DNA of 64,000 bases from Elioraea tepidiphila DSM 17972. GTDB lineage: Bacteria > Pseudomonadota > Alphaproteobacteria > Acetobacterales > Acetobacteraceae. A program made the position numbers and the translations under genes. The stretch covers positions 275,617 through 339,616 of the forward strand of contig NZ_KB899910.1 of NCBI RefSeq assembly GCF_000378465.1, given 5' to 3'. This document shows positions 52,529-61,788 of the stretch, piece by piece; within the stretch, counting starts at the first letter, position 1; each line of letters starts with the position of its first letter. The notes under the pieces are model-generated. The model had not been told where the DNA came from. It was given only the letters and a program-made list of their open reading frames with translations, and ran no database searches.

Positions 52529-53257
52529 TCAGGCGCGTTCGGCCTCGGCGCGCTCGGCCAGCCGCAGCCGTGCCGCGGGTGTTGGGCGGTGCGCAAGCCC
52601 GAACACGTCGCGCGCCAGGAAATGGCCGGTGAGCCGGAGCCCCGCAGCGACATCGCCCGGCATGACCGGGCTGTTACCGGTGAGGAACGGCGGCAGCGCG
52701 AACAGCCGCTCGGCCCACGCACCAGCACCTTCGGCGGTCACCGCGCGGCCGGTGCGCGGCGAGACGTAAACGAGGCCCTCGCGCCGGCCCGTCACCGCGC
52801 AGGCCGAGAGATCGAGGCCGTAGCCGAGCTCGGCGAGCAGCGCGACCTCCCAGCGCACATAGTCGGCCGCGAGGGATGCGCCCTCGCCGATGCGCGCGAG
52901 CAGCGCCGCGAGCCCGGTATAGGCGAGCGGGTGCGGCTCATGCTCAGGCAGCGCGGCCTCGGCGACCGCGCAGGAAGAGGCCAGCAGCGCGAGCGCCCAG
53001 GCGTCCTCCATCGCGGCGGCAGCGATCGCGGTGAGAAGCTCGCCGGTCAGATGGCCGAGCTGGTCTGCGATGCGCGCCGTCCACGACACGGCGAGCACGT
53101 TGCCCGGCTGCCAGAGCGCGCGACCGCGCGAGGCCGCACCGCCGCGCACATGGCCGCGCCAGTGCCCGTGCTCGCGCGCCAGCACCGCGACGATCGCGTG
53201 CCCCTCGCCGTGCGGCCGGGCGGAGAGCACGATCGCCTCGTCCTCCCAGCGTTCCAT
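52529..53257 (-). CDS. recO: DNA repair protein RecO
   Basis: 242 residues. N-terminal OB fold opens WEDEAIVLSARPHGEGHAIVAVLAREHG, followed by a helical domain with YVRWEVALLAELGYGLDLSACAVTG, typical of RecO. It loads RecA at gaps with RecF and RecR. It follows era by 1 base, in the usual order for this group (lepB-rnc-era-recO), so it belongs to that operon. Confidence 0.95.
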   Translation of the reverse strand: MERWEDEAIVLSARPHGEGHAIVAVLAREHGHWRGHVRGGAASRGRALWQPGNVLAVSWTARIADQLGHLTGELLTAIAAAAMEDAWALALLASSCAVAEAALPEHEPHPLAYTGLAALLARIGEGASLAADYVRWEVALLAELGYGLDLSACAVTGRREGLVYVSPRTGRAVTAEGAGAWAERLFALPPFLTGNSPVMPGDVAAGLRLTGHFLARDVFGLAHRPTPAARLRLAERAEAERA

Positions 53258-53258
53258 G

Positions 53259-54152
53259 TCACTCGGGCTCGAGCCCCATGTCGCGCAGCCGCGACCGCTC
53301 CTCGTCCCAGCGCTCGCGCACCAGCACGTGCAGGAACAGGTGCACGCGCCGGTCGAGCTCGCGTTCGAGCTCGGCGCGCGCGGCCGCCCCGATCGCCTTC
53401 AGCCGCGCCCCACCCTTGCCGATCACGATCGCCTTCTGGCCTTCGCGGGCCACGACGATCGCCGCGCGGATGGTCACCGAGCCGTCCGCACGCTCCTCCC
53501 AGGTCTCGGTCTCGACCGTGGTGCCGTAGGGCACCTCCTCGTGCGTCTGGCGGTAGATCTGCTCGCGCACGATCTCGGACGCGAGCAGCCGGTCGGGCTG
53601 ATCGGAGAGCTCGTCCTCGGGGTAGAGAAAAGGCCCCTCGGACATCGCCTCGGCGAGACGGTCGAGCAGCCGCTCCACCCCGTCGCCCGTCTCGGCCGAG
53701 ATCATGAAGGTCTCGGCGAACGGGGCGAGCGCGTTCAGGTCGCGCGCGAGCGGCAGGAGTTTCGGCGGGGCGACCAGATCGACCTTGTTCAGCGCGAGCC
53801 AGAGCGGCCGGCCGCTCGCGCGCAGCTTCTCGACGATCGCGCGCACGCCATCGGTGAGCCCGGCCTTGGCGTCCACCAGCAGCAGCGCGAGATCGGCGTC
53901 CGCGGCGCCCGACCAGGCGGCTTTCACCATCGCCCGGTCCAGCATCCGGCGCGGGGCGAAGATGCCGGGGGTATCCACCAGCACGATCTGGCTCGCCCCG
54001 CGCATCACGATGCCGCGGATGCGGAAGCGCGTGGTCTGCGCCTTGGGCGAGACGGCGGCGAGCTTCGCGCCGACCAGCCGATTGAGCAGCGTCGACTTGC
54101 CGGCATTCGGCGCGCCCAGGATGGCGACGAAGCCCGCGCGTGTCGCCGTCAT
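53259..54152 (-). CDS. era: GTPase Era
   Basis: 297 residues. Walker A GAPNAGKST, switch region TTRFRIRGI, DTPG in VLVDTPGIF, and NKVD. The C-terminal KH domain is recognisable by AIVIGKGGARLKAIGAAARAELE. Era binds 16S rRNA and helps 30S maturation. Its start overlaps the rnc stop, and recO follows 1 base after its stop. Confidence 0.97.
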   Translation of the reverse strand: MTATRAGFVAILGAPNAGKSTLLNRLVGAKLAAVSPKAQTTRFRIRGIVMRGASQIVLVDTPGIFAPRRMLDRAMVKAAWSGAADADLALLLVDAKAGLTDGVRAIVEKLRASGRPLWLALNKVDLVAPPKLLPLARDLNALAPFAETFMISAETGDGVERLLDRLAEAMSEGPFLYPEDELSDQPDRLLASEIVREQIYRQTHEEVPYGTTVETETWEERADGSVTIRAAIVVAREGQKAIVIGKGGARLKAIGAAARAELERELDRRVHLFLHVLVRERWDEERSRLRDMGLEPE

Positions 54153-54826
54153 GCGCCCCCCTCCAGCCGCGCAAGCAGGGCGGCGGCGGCGGCCTTCTCC
54201 GCCTCGCGCTTGGTCACACCCGAGGCCTCCGCACTGGCCTCGCCGACCGTGACCGCGACGGTGAAGCGCGGGCGGTGCGATGGCCCCTCGGAGGCGACGG
54301 TGCGATAGGCGGGCAGCGCGAGCCCCCGCCCCTGCGCCCATTCCTGCAACGCCGTCTTGGGGTCGCGCGGCGCCTCGGCCACCGCCTCGACCTCCTCGGC
54401 CCAGTGCGCGCGGATGAAGTCGCGCGCGGCGTCCAGCCCGCCATCGATGTAGAGCGCGCCGATCAGCGCCTCGCAGGCATCGGCGAGCACGGTCGCGCGC
54501 TTGCGCACGCCCGTCGCGGCCTCGGAGGCCGGCACGATCAGCGCCTCGGCCAGCCCGATCCGGCGGGCGACGGCGGCCAGCGTCGCCTGGTTGACGAGAT
54601 GCGCGAGCCGCCGTCCCAGGCCCCCCTCGCGCTCGCCCGGGAAGCGCTCGACCAGCCACTCGGCGATCACCAGCCCGAGCACGCGGTCGCCCACGAATTC
54701 GAGCCGCTCGTTGCTCGCGAGCCCGCGGTTGCGGCCTTGCAGCAGGCTGCGATGCGTCAGGGCCTGGCGCAGCAGGCCCGGGTCCGCGAAGCGGTGCGCG
54801 AGACGGTCGGCGAAGTCTCCGCTCAC
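54149..54826 (-). CDS. rnc: Ribonuclease III
   Basis: 225 residues from GTG 54826, which overlaps the lepB stop. The signature NERLEFVGDRVLGLVIAEWL holds the catalytic acidic cluster, and VLADACEALIGALYIDGG holds the later Asp/Glu. A C-terminal double-stranded-RNA-binding domain follows (PKTALQEWAQGRGLALPAY..., then ASGVTKREAEKAAAAALLARL). It processes rRNA precursors and other double-stranded RNA. Confidence 0.96.
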   Translation of the reverse strand: MSGDFADRLAHRFADPGLLRQALTHRSLLQGRNRGLASNERLEFVGDRVLGLVIAEWLVERFPGEREGGLGRRLAHLVNQATLAAVARRIGLAEALIVPASEAATGVRKRATVLADACEALIGALYIDGGLDAARDFIRAHWAEEVEAVAEAPRDPKTALQEWAQGRGLALPAYRTVASEGPSHRPRFTVAVTVGEASAEASGVTKREAEKAAAAALLARLEGGA

Positions 54827-55548
54827 CGGATCCGGTTCAGGAAACGGCCGAAGCGCCAGTTCCAGACCTGCCAGAACGGACCCTCGTGACTGAAGAAGAT
54901 GATCTCGGCGCGGCCGATCAGGTTCGCGACCGGCACATAGCCCACGCCGCCCGGGCCGAAATCGCGGCTGTCGGAGGAGTTGTCGCGGTTGTCGCCCATG
55001 GCGAAGACGTGGCCGGCAGGTACCAGGAACTCGGGCGTGTTGTCGAACCGCTCGCTGTCGCTGAACACGCAGATGTAATAGCTGCGCCCGTTCGGCAGGA
55101 TCTCGCGGTAGCGGCGCGAGCGGATGCGCGCCCCCGTGCCGTCCTCCTCGCAGAGCCCGGCGGACTCGCGGCGGGTGGCCGTGCCGTTGATGTAGAGGAT
55201 GCCGTTGATCATCTGCACCCGGTCCCCCGGCAGGCCGACGATCCGTTTGATGTAGTCGGTGGTGTCGTCGCGCGGCCAGCGGAACACCGCGACATCGCCG
55301 CGCTCGGGCAGGGAGCCGAGGATCCGTCCCTCCCACAGCCGGGGCGAGAACGGCATCGAGAACCGGGAATAGCCGTACGAGTACTTGGAGACGAACAGAT
55401 AGTCGCCCACCAGCAGGGTCGGCACCATCGAGGCCGAGGGGATGTTGAACGGCTCGAAGGCGACCGTGCGGATGCCGATCGCGATCAGGCCGGCATAGAC
55501 GACGGTCTTGATCGTCTCGAGCCAGCCGCCCGATTTGCGCTTCGCCAT
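54823..55548 (-). CDS. lepB: Signal peptidase I
   Basis: 241 residues. A single N-terminal membrane helix (about 9-27) is followed by the catalytic Ser in NIPSASMVPTLLVGD, the general-base Lys in DTTDYIKRIVGLPGD, and GDNRDNSSDSRDFGPGGVGYVP. It removes signal peptides from exported proteins on the outer face of the inner membrane. The start follows a Pro/Gln/Ser-rich stretch that is unlikely to be coding. rnc begins within its stop. Confidence 0.96.
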   Translation of the reverse strand: MAKRKSGGWLETIKTVVYAGLIAIGIRTVAFEPFNIPSASMVPTLLVGDYLFVSKYSYGYSRFSMPFSPRLWEGRILGSLPERGDVAVFRWPRDDTTDYIKRIVGLPGDRVQMINGILYINGTATRRESAGLCEEDGTGARIRSRRYREILPNGRSYYICVFSDSERFDNTPEFLVPAGHVFAMGDNRDNSSDSRDFGPGGVGYVPVANLIGRAEIIFFSHEGPFWQVWNWRFGRFLNRIR

Positions 55549-55649
55549 GGAGGATCCGGGGGCCTGCGAGGATTGGGCGCCCTTGGTCTCAGGCGCTGCG
55601 ACGGGTCGGACTTGCCCCGTGGGGGGAGGCTTGTCAAGCAAGCGCAGGC

Positions 55650-56051
55650 TCAGCCAGGCGGCACGGCGGTGATGATCACGATGGCCTGGGCATAGGGCGG
55701 TTCGTCGGTCAGGGTGACGCTTATCTCGGCCCGCATGCCCGGCGGCGTGATCGCGGCGAGCCGGGCGGCCGCGCCGTTCGCGAGCCGCATGGTCGGCTGG
55801 CCCGAGGGCAGGTTCACCACCTCCATGTCGCGCCAGAACACGCCGTGGCGGAGCCCCGTGCCCAGCGCCTTGGCGCAGGCCTCCTTGGCGGCGAAGCGGC
55901 GGGCATAGGTGGCTGCGCGCGCGGCCCGGCGGTCGGCCTTGGCCTGCTCGCCCGCGGTGAAGACGCGGGTGGTGAAACGGGCGCCGTAGCGGGCGAGCGT
56001 CGCCTCGATCCGGCGGATGTCGCAGATGTCGCTGCCGAGGCCGATGATCAT
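55650..56051 (-). CDS. acpS: Holo-[acyl-carrier-protein] synthase
   Basis: 133 residues. [15 protein letters not shown] carries the first metal-binding Asp, and [21 protein letters not shown] carries the Glu/Lys pair of the phosphopantetheinyl transferase family. It attaches the 4'-phosphopantetheine arm of CoA to acyl carrier protein. It is the first visible gene of the minus operon lepB-rnc-era-recO. pdxJ, which often precedes it, is absent here: a crotonase gene lies divergently upstream. Confidence 0.95.
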   Translation of the reverse strand: MIIGLGSDICDIRRIEATLARYGARFTTRVFTAGEQAKADRRAARAATYARRFAAKEACAKALGTGLRHGVFWRDMEVVNLPSGQPTMRLANGAAARLAAITPPGMRAEISVTLTDEPPYAQAIVIITAVPPG

Positions 56052-56165
56052 CGGGGCGTGGAGGTAGCATACAGGCGGCCCGACGGCGAGCGCGCGCCGG
56101 CCGGCGTTGACGACCCCCCGGTGCCACGCCCAGGCTCGCGCGCCGACCCCGACCCCAGGACCCGC

Positions 56166-56948
56166 ATGAGCGACTTCATCCTCACCCGCACGCACGGCAC
56201 GACCGGCGTGATCACGTTGAACCGGCCGGAGGTGCTGAACGCCTGGCACCGGCCGATGCGCGACCGCCTCGTCGCCGCGTTGGAGGCGATGGAGCGCGAC
56301 GGGGCGATCCGCGCCATCGTGCTCACGGGCGCCGGCGAGCGCGCCTTCAGCGCCGGCCAGGACCTGAACGAGAGCAAGACCTTCGACCCGGATGGCGCGG
56401 AGGCGTGGATCCGCGAGTGGGAACGGCTCTACGGCCTGCTCCGCGCGCTGACCAAGCCGCTGGTGATCGCGCTCAACGGCCTCGCCGCCGGCTCGGCGTT
56501 CCAGGTGGCGCTGCTCGGCGATCTGCGCGTCGCCCATCCCGGCGTCACCATGGGCCAGCCGGAGATCACCTCCGGCTTCGCGAGCATCACCGGCCCCTGG
56601 ATCATGCGCGAGATTCTCGGCATCGCACGCACCACCGACCTCGCGCTCACCGGGCGGATGCTGCCGGCCGAGGAGGCGCATGCGTTCGGCCTGATCAGCC
56701 GACTCGTTCCGCGCGAGGCGGTGATGGAGACCGCACTCGCGCTCGCCGAGGAGCTGGCCGGCAAGCCGCCGACCGCGCTCCGGCTGACCAAGGCGTGGCT
56801 GCGCGAGATGACCGAGCCCGGCTTCCGCCAGGCGATCGATGCCGCGATCCGCTTCCACCGCGAGGCCTACGCCACCGACGAGCCGGCCACGACGATGCAG
56901 CGCTTCCTGGATGCGCGCGGCGGGCGCCGCTCCGGACCCGATCGCTGA
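56166..56948 (+). CDS. Enoyl-CoA hydratase/isomerase (crotonase) family protein
   Basis: 260 residues. Crotonase fold: [23 protein letters not shown] (oxyanion hole) and [30 protein letters not shown]. Aligned to rat mitochondrial hydratase, the second catalytic Glu is present (Glu133 in GQPEI) but the first, 20 residues earlier, is Gln113. It may therefore be an isomerase, a CaiD-like hydratase variant, or another crotonase activity. It is followed 4 bases later by an acyl-CoA ligase gene. Confidence 0.88.
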   Translation: MSDFILTRTHGTTGVITLNRPEVLNAWHRPMRDRLVAALEAMERDGAIRAIVLTGAGERAFSAGQDLNESKTFDPDGAEAWIREWERLYGLLRALTKPLVIALNGLAAGSAFQVALLGDLRVAHPGVTMGQPEITSGFASITGPWIMREILGIARTTDLALTGRMLPAEEAHAFGLISRLVPREAVMETALALAEELAGKPPTALRLTKAWLREMTEPGFRQAIDAAIRFHREAYATDEPATTMQRFLDARGGRRSGPDR

Positions 56949-56952
56949 CGCC

Positions 56953-58464
56953 ATGATCCCGGACACCGAGGACGGGTTTCTCGCGCGGTTCCGCGCCGCT
57001 GCCGCGGCCGAGCCCGAGCGCGTGTTCGCGCGCATCCACGGCAGGGCGATCACCTTCGGCGCGCTGCAACGCATGGCGGACGGTGTGGCGGCCGGGCTCG
57101 CGCGGCGCGGCGTCGGCGCGGGGAGCCGGGTCGCCGCGATGCTGCGCAACGGGACACTTCCGCTCGCGCTGCTGCATGCGCTGGCCGCGCTCGGCGCGGT
57201 CTGGGTGCCGCTGAACGCCCAGGCGCGCGGGGCGAGCCTGCGCCACGTGCTCGACCACGCCGAGCCCTGTCTCGTGCTCGCCGAGACCGACCTGCTGCCG
57301 GTGATCGCGGAGAGCGGAGCAGTGCTGTCCGACGTGCCGGTGCTCGATGCGGCTTCGCCCGAGGTACAGGCCTGGCTGACGGCAGCGGATCGTTTCGACT
57401 CCGCCGTACCGCCGGCCGACACACCCTTCGGCATCCTCTACACCTCAGGCACGACCGGCCAGCCGAAGGGCGTGACCGTCACGCACCGGATGCTGCGGCT
57501 CGCCGGCGAGGCGGTGGCGATCGTTTCGGGTGTGTCCGACGGCGATGTGATGCTGGTGTGGGAACCGCTCTATCACATCGGCGGCGCGCAGCTCATCGTC
57601 GTACCGCTGCTGCGCCACGTGGAGCTCGCCTTCGTGCCGCGCTTCAGCGCGAGCCGATTCTGGCACGACGCGGCGGAGGCGAAGGCGACACACATCCACT
57701 ATCTCGGCGGCATCCTGCAGATGCTGATGGCGCAGCCGCCGGACCCGCACGAGCGCGCCCATCGCGTGCGCATCGCCTGGGGCGCGGGCTGCCCGGCCGA
57801 CACCTGGCGCGCGATCGAAGCCCGCTTCGGCCTCAGTGTGCGCGAGTGCTACGGCATGACCGAGGCCTCAAGCATCACCAGCTGGAACGCGGACGGCACG
57901 CCGGGGGCGATCGGAAAGCCGGTGCCGTGGTTCTCGGTGACGCTGCGCGATGCCGAGGGGCGCGAGGCCAGGCGCGGCGAGATCGTCGTGCGCACGACCC
58001 TGCCGGGCGCGCTCTTCCCCGGCTATTTCCGCAACCCCGACGCCACCGCCGCCGCGCTGCGCGACGGCGCGCTGCACACCGGCGATCTCGGCGCCTGGGA
58101 TGACGCCGGCAATCTCGTCTATGCCGGTCGCCTCGCCGACAGCGTGCGCTGCCGCGGCGAGAACGTTTCGGCCTGGGAGGTCGAGCACGTCGCGGCCGCG
58201 CATCCGGCCGTCGCGGCCTGCGCCATGATCGGTGTGCCCGCGGAGATCGGCGAGCAGGACATCAAGCTGTTCGTGCAGCGCCGCCCGGGTGCCGCGCTGA
58301 CCGCGCCCGAACTCGCGCGCTGGCTCGGCGAGCGCCTCGCGCCCTACCAGACGCCGCGCTACATCGCTTTCGTCGAGTCCTTCCCGCGCACGCCGAGCGA
58401 ACGGATCGCCAAGCACGCATTGCCGCAGGATCGCGACGGGTGCTGGGACCGGCTTGGGGGGTAG
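56953..58464 (+). CDS. AMP-forming acyl-CoA synthetase (CaiC-like)
   Basis: 503 residues. ATP-binding P-loop [18 protein letters not shown], the A5 motif [29 protein letters not shown] (A7-A8) and the C-terminal [12 protein letters not shown] with the catalytic Lys. The overall pattern is closest to carnitine/crotonobetaine-CoA ligases and related short or branched acyl-CoA ligases. With the crotonase just upstream it forms a two-gene acyl-activation and hydration unit; the acid substrate is unknown. Confidence 0.9.
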   Translation: MIPDTEDGFLARFRAAAAAEPERVFARIHGRAITFGALQRMADGVAAGLARRGVGAGSRVAAMLRNGTLPLALLHALAALGAVWVPLNAQARGASLRHVLDHAEPCLVLAETDLLPVIAESGAVLSDVPVLDAASPEVQAWLTAADRFDSAVPPADTPFGILYTSGTTGQPKGVTVTHRMLRLAGEAVAIVSGVSDGDVMLVWEPLYHIGGAQLIVVPLLRHVELAFVPRFSASRFWHDAAEAKATHIHYLGGILQMLMAQPPDPHERAHRVRIAWGAGCPADTWRAIEARFGLSVRECYGMTEASSITSWNADGTPGAIGKPVPWFSVTLRDAEGREARRGEIVVRTTLPGALFPGYFRNPDATAAALRDGALHTGDLGAWDDAGNLVYAGRLADSVRCRGENVSAWEVEHVAAAHPAVAACAMIGVPAEIGEQDIKLFVQRRPGAALTAPELARWLGERLAPYQTPRYIAFVESFPRTPSERIAKHALPQDRDGCWDRLGG

Positions 58465-58587
58465 GGGCAGACAGCGCGCGCCCATCTCGCACCTGTCGCG
58501 TCCAGTATCTCGCGACCCGATGCCGACTCGCGCGTGCACGCCACGCCCCAGCGGTCTAGGCTGGCGCATCTTTCCGGAGGACCAACC

Positions 58588-60603
58588 ATGACCGGCTCGC
58601 GCCGTCATCGCCTCGCCCTCGCCTGCGCGCTCGCGCTCGGCACTACCTTCGCCATGGCGACCGAACTGCCGGTCGTCTCCGTCACCCTCTCCAACGCGGG
58701 CCTGGCGCAGATCGAACGGCGCGGCACGGTCGGTCCGGACGCGCCGGTGGTGCTGCGCGCGCCCACCGCCGATGTCGATGATCTGCTGAAGAGCCTCGTG
58801 GTGCTCGATCCCGTCGGCACGGTCGAGGGCATCCGCCCGCCCGCACGCGACGCCTCGGCCGAGGCATTCCGCGGCCTGCCGCTGCGCCCGGAGGACTTCG
58901 CCTCGCGCGTCGCCTTGCTGCGCGCGCTGCGCGGCCAGCGCGTCGAGGCCGGCGGGGTCACCGGGCGCCTCGCGGACGCGGAGGAGACCGAAGCCGGGCT
59001 GCGCGTCGTGATCCTGACCGAAACGGGTGTCGCGGCCGCGCTGATCCGCGAGGGCGACGAGGTGCGCCTCACGGACACTGCGCTCGCCGCGCGGGTGCGC
59101 CGGGCGGCCGATGCACTGGGCGCCGCCCGCACCGAAGACGAGCGCCGGATCGAGATCGGGCTGCGCGCCGATCGCGCGCGCGAGGTCGGCGTGCTCAGCG
59201 TCACCGGCGCGCCGCTGTGGAAGCCGTCCTGGCGCCTGCTGGTGCCCGAGGCGCAGGGAGAGGCGCGGCTGGTCGGCTGGGCGGTGATCGAGAACCGTTC
59301 GGGTGCGGACTGGTCGCGCGTGCGGCTGGCGCTCGTCTCGGGCAATCCGGCCGCCTACCGCCAGGCGCTCTACACACCGATCGAGGTGCCGCGGGTCGAG
59401 ATTCCCGTGCGCGCAGCCGAGACCGTGACGGTGCGGCCCGATACCGGCCCGCGCCCGCCCCCGCCGCCGGCACCGGTCGCGGCCTCAGGACCCGCACGGA
59501 TGCGCGCGGCGATGGAGAGCGCCGCCGCACCGGCCGCGCCGAGCATGGACCAGGCGGCGGCGCAGCCGCAGGCGGCAGCCGAGTCGAGCATCGGCCGCGT
59601 CGCCTTCACCCTGCCTGCGCCGGTGACGGTGCTGAGCGGCGAGACCGCGAACGTGCCGTTCCTGGATGCGCGCCTGCCGGCCGAGCGGGTCTGGTGGGTG
59701 CAGGATCTGCGCGCCGGCAGCCCGCTGCTCGCGGTGCGCGTGACCAACGCGACCGGCAGCACGCTGCCCGACGGGATCGTCACCGTGTTCGGCGCCGAGG
59801 GCGCGGAGACGGGCGCGTTCCTGGGCGACTCCGAACTGCGCGCGATCGCGCCGGACGAGCAGCGGCTGCTCGCGTTCGGGCGCGACCGCGACGTGCGCAT
59901 CACGCACGCCCAATCCGCCACGGATCGGCCGCACGCGGTCGCGGTGCAGCGGGGGCGCGTGATCCTGCGCGGCATCCAGCGCGTCGAGGAGGCGCTCGCG
60001 ATCGATCCGCGCGGCGCACGCGGCCGGCTGATCGTCGATGTGCCGCGGCGTCCGGGCACCCAGCCCGATTTCGCGGTCGCCTCGGAGGGCGAGTTCGGCC
60101 TCCGCCACGAGATGATGCTGACCGGCACGACAACCACGCTGCGGCTCGGCTTCGAGCGCGAGATGCGCGCCGAGCTCCGGCTGTGGGATCAGGGGCTGCG
60201 CCCCTTCGAGACGCTCGGCTCCTGGCGCGAGGTCGAGATCGAGGCCCTGCTGCCGCGGCTGCCCGGCGGACCCGGCACGCTGGAGCGCCTGCGCGAGCTG
60301 CTCGCCCGGCTGCCCGCGGATGCCGAGGGCCGCGCGGCGCTCCAGTCCGTCATCGACGCGATGGCCGATCTCCGCGTGAAGCTCGATGCCGCGCGTACGG
60401 CGGCGCGCAGCTACGCGGTGGCGAACGCGGCACTCACGCGCGCGCGCCAGGCGGTCGAGGACCGCACCGGCCCGCAGCGCGAGGCGGCGCGGCGGCAGCT
60501 GAACGAGGCCTCGCTCGCGGTCGAGCGCGCAGGCGAACAGGCCGACGCGGCCTGGGAGGCCTGGCGCGAGGCGGTGCAGGCGCTGCTCGCGCGTGAGTCG
60601 TGA
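58588..60603 (+). CDS. Exported DUF4139-domain protein
   Basis: 671 residues, good ribosome site (CCGGAGGACCAACC). Signal peptide about residues 1-24 (LALACALALGTTFAMA). The N-terminal region (VVSVTLSNAGLAQIERRGTV..., DDLLKSLVVLDPVGTV) and the DUF4139-type beta domain (WKPSWRLLVPE, WAVIENRSGADWSRVRLALVSGNPAAYRQALY) are followed by a Pro/Ala linker at about 290-340. A long coiled-coil-like C-terminus (residues 560-670, Ala/Arg/Glu-rich) ends the protein. The family is secreted and of unknown role in bacteria. Confidence 0.85.
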   Translation: MTGSRRHRLALACALALGTTFAMATELPVVSVTLSNAGLAQIERRGTVGPDAPVVLRAPTADVDDLLKSLVVLDPVGTVEGIRPPARDASAEAFRGLPLRPEDFASRVALLRALRGQRVEAGGVTGRLADAEETEAGLRVVILTETGVAAALIREGDEVRLTDTALAARVRRAADALGAARTEDERRIEIGLRADRAREVGVLSVTGAPLWKPSWRLLVPEAQGEARLVGWAVIENRSGADWSRVRLALVSGNPAAYRQALYTPIEVPRVEIPVRAAETVTVRPDTGPRPPPPPAPVAASGPARMRAAMESAAAPAAPSMDQAAAQPQAAAESSIGRVAFTLPAPVTVLSGETANVPFLDARLPAERVWWVQDLRAGSPLLAVRVTNATGSTLPDGIVTVFGAEGAETGAFLGDSELRAIAPDEQRLLAFGRDRDVRITHAQSATDRPHAVAVQRGRVILRGIQRVEEALAIDPRGARGRLIVDVPRRPGTQPDFAVASEGEFGLRHEMMLTGTTTTLRLGFEREMRAELRLWDQGLRPFETLGSWREVEIEALLPRLPGGPGTLERLRELLARLPADAEGRAALQSVIDAMADLRVKLDAARTAARSYAVANAALTRARQAVEDRTGPQREAARRQLNEASLAVERAGEQADAAWEAWREAVQALLARES

Positions 60604-60609
60604 CGCGGA

Positions 60610-61689
60610 TCAGAACTTCCCGTCAGCGGCGAGAACGATCCGGCCGATCACCTGGCCCGCACGCAGCCGGTTGAGCGCCTCGCCCGCCTTCTCCAGCGGC
60701 TCGGTGGCGATCGGGATCGCCGGCAGCTTGCCGCCCTTGGCGAGCGCGATCAGTTCGCGCAGTTCCTTGACGTTGCCGACATAGCTGCCGCGCACCGTCA
60801 ACGCGCGCGTCGGCATCACCGGCAGCGGCAGCGGCAGATCGCCGCCATAGAGCCCGACCAGGATCAGCGCGCCGCCCTTGCGCAGGGACGCGAAGGCGGC
60901 GCGCGCGGACGGCCCGGCGCCGACCAGGTCGATCACCGCCTCGACCGGCCCACCGCAGGCCGCGATCACGCGTGCGGCCACCTCGTCCGGCGTGTCGGCC
61001 TTGCCATCGACGACGTCGGTCGCGCCCTCGGCAAGCGCGGCCTCGCGTTTCCGGGCATCGATATCGACCACGACGATGCGCTTGTGGCCGAGCGCCCTCA
61101 GCACGGCGATCGCATTCAGCCCGAGCCCGCCCGCGCCGAACAGCACGATCGGCTCTTCGGGCGGCAGCGGCATCACCTTCCGGATCGCCGAATAGACGGT
61201 CAGCCCCGAGCAGGCATAGGTCGCGGCGAGCGCCGGATCGAGCCCGTCGATCGCGATCAGGTGTCGCGGCTCGGGCACCAGGACATGGGTCGCGTAGCCG
61301 CCATGCTGATAGACCCCGATCGAGCGCGGCTTGAGGCACATGTTGTCCTCGTCCGCGCGGCACTTCGCGCAGGTGCCGCAGCCGACCCAGGGAAACACCA
61401 GGCGCAGATCGCCGACCTTGAGGCCGCTCGCCGCCGCCCTCGGCCCGAGCTTGAGCACGCGCCCGACCACCTCGTGGCCCATCGCCAGCGGCAGGGTCAC
61501 GCCGCGGTCCTTGAGCGTCAGCACCTTGCCGCCGCCCATGTCGTAGAAGCCGTCCCAGATATGGATGTCGCTGTGGCAGACGCCGCAATGCGTCACCTCC
61601 AGCAGCACCTGCTCGCCCTCGGGCTCCGGCGTCGGCAGCTCGATCGGCTGGAGCGGCTTGCCGTTCTCGATCACCGCCATCGCGCGCAT
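60610..61689 (-). CDS. Zinc-dependent alcohol dehydrogenase (MDR family)
   Basis: 359 residues with an excellent ribosome site (GGAGGAGG, 6 bases before ATG). Catalytic zinc ligands are Cys in THCGVCHSD and His in MGHEVVG. The structural zinc cysteines are in VGCGTCAKCRADEDNMC. Rossmann motif FGAGGLGLNAIAVL. Long loop IWDGFYDMGGGKVLTLKDRGVTLP after the first Cys is a feature of some alcohol/aldehyde dehydrogenases. The substrate is not predictable. Its stop is 7 bases from that of the DUF4139 gene. Confidence 0.93.
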   Translation of the reverse strand: MRAMAVIENGKPLQPIELPTPEPEGEQVLLEVTHCGVCHSDIHIWDGFYDMGGGKVLTLKDRGVTLPLAMGHEVVGRVLKLGPRAAASGLKVGDLRLVFPWVGCGTCAKCRADEDNMCLKPRSIGVYQHGGYATHVLVPEPRHLIAIDGLDPALAATYACSGLTVYSAIRKVMPLPPEEPIVLFGAGGLGLNAIAVLRALGHKRIVVVDIDARKREAALAEGATDVVDGKADTPDEVAARVIAACGGPVEAVIDLVGAGPSARAAFASLRKGGALILVGLYGGDLPLPLPVMPTRALTVRGSYVGNVKELRELIALAKGGKLPAIPIATEPLEKAGEALNRLRAGQVIGRIVLAADGKF

Positions 61690-61788
61690 GCGTTTCCTCC
61701 TCCGCGTTGCCGCCCGATGGGAGCGCGCCGGCGGGATCGGGTCAAGCGACGCTTCCCGTTGCGCCCCCGCGCATGGCATGGTCGCGGC

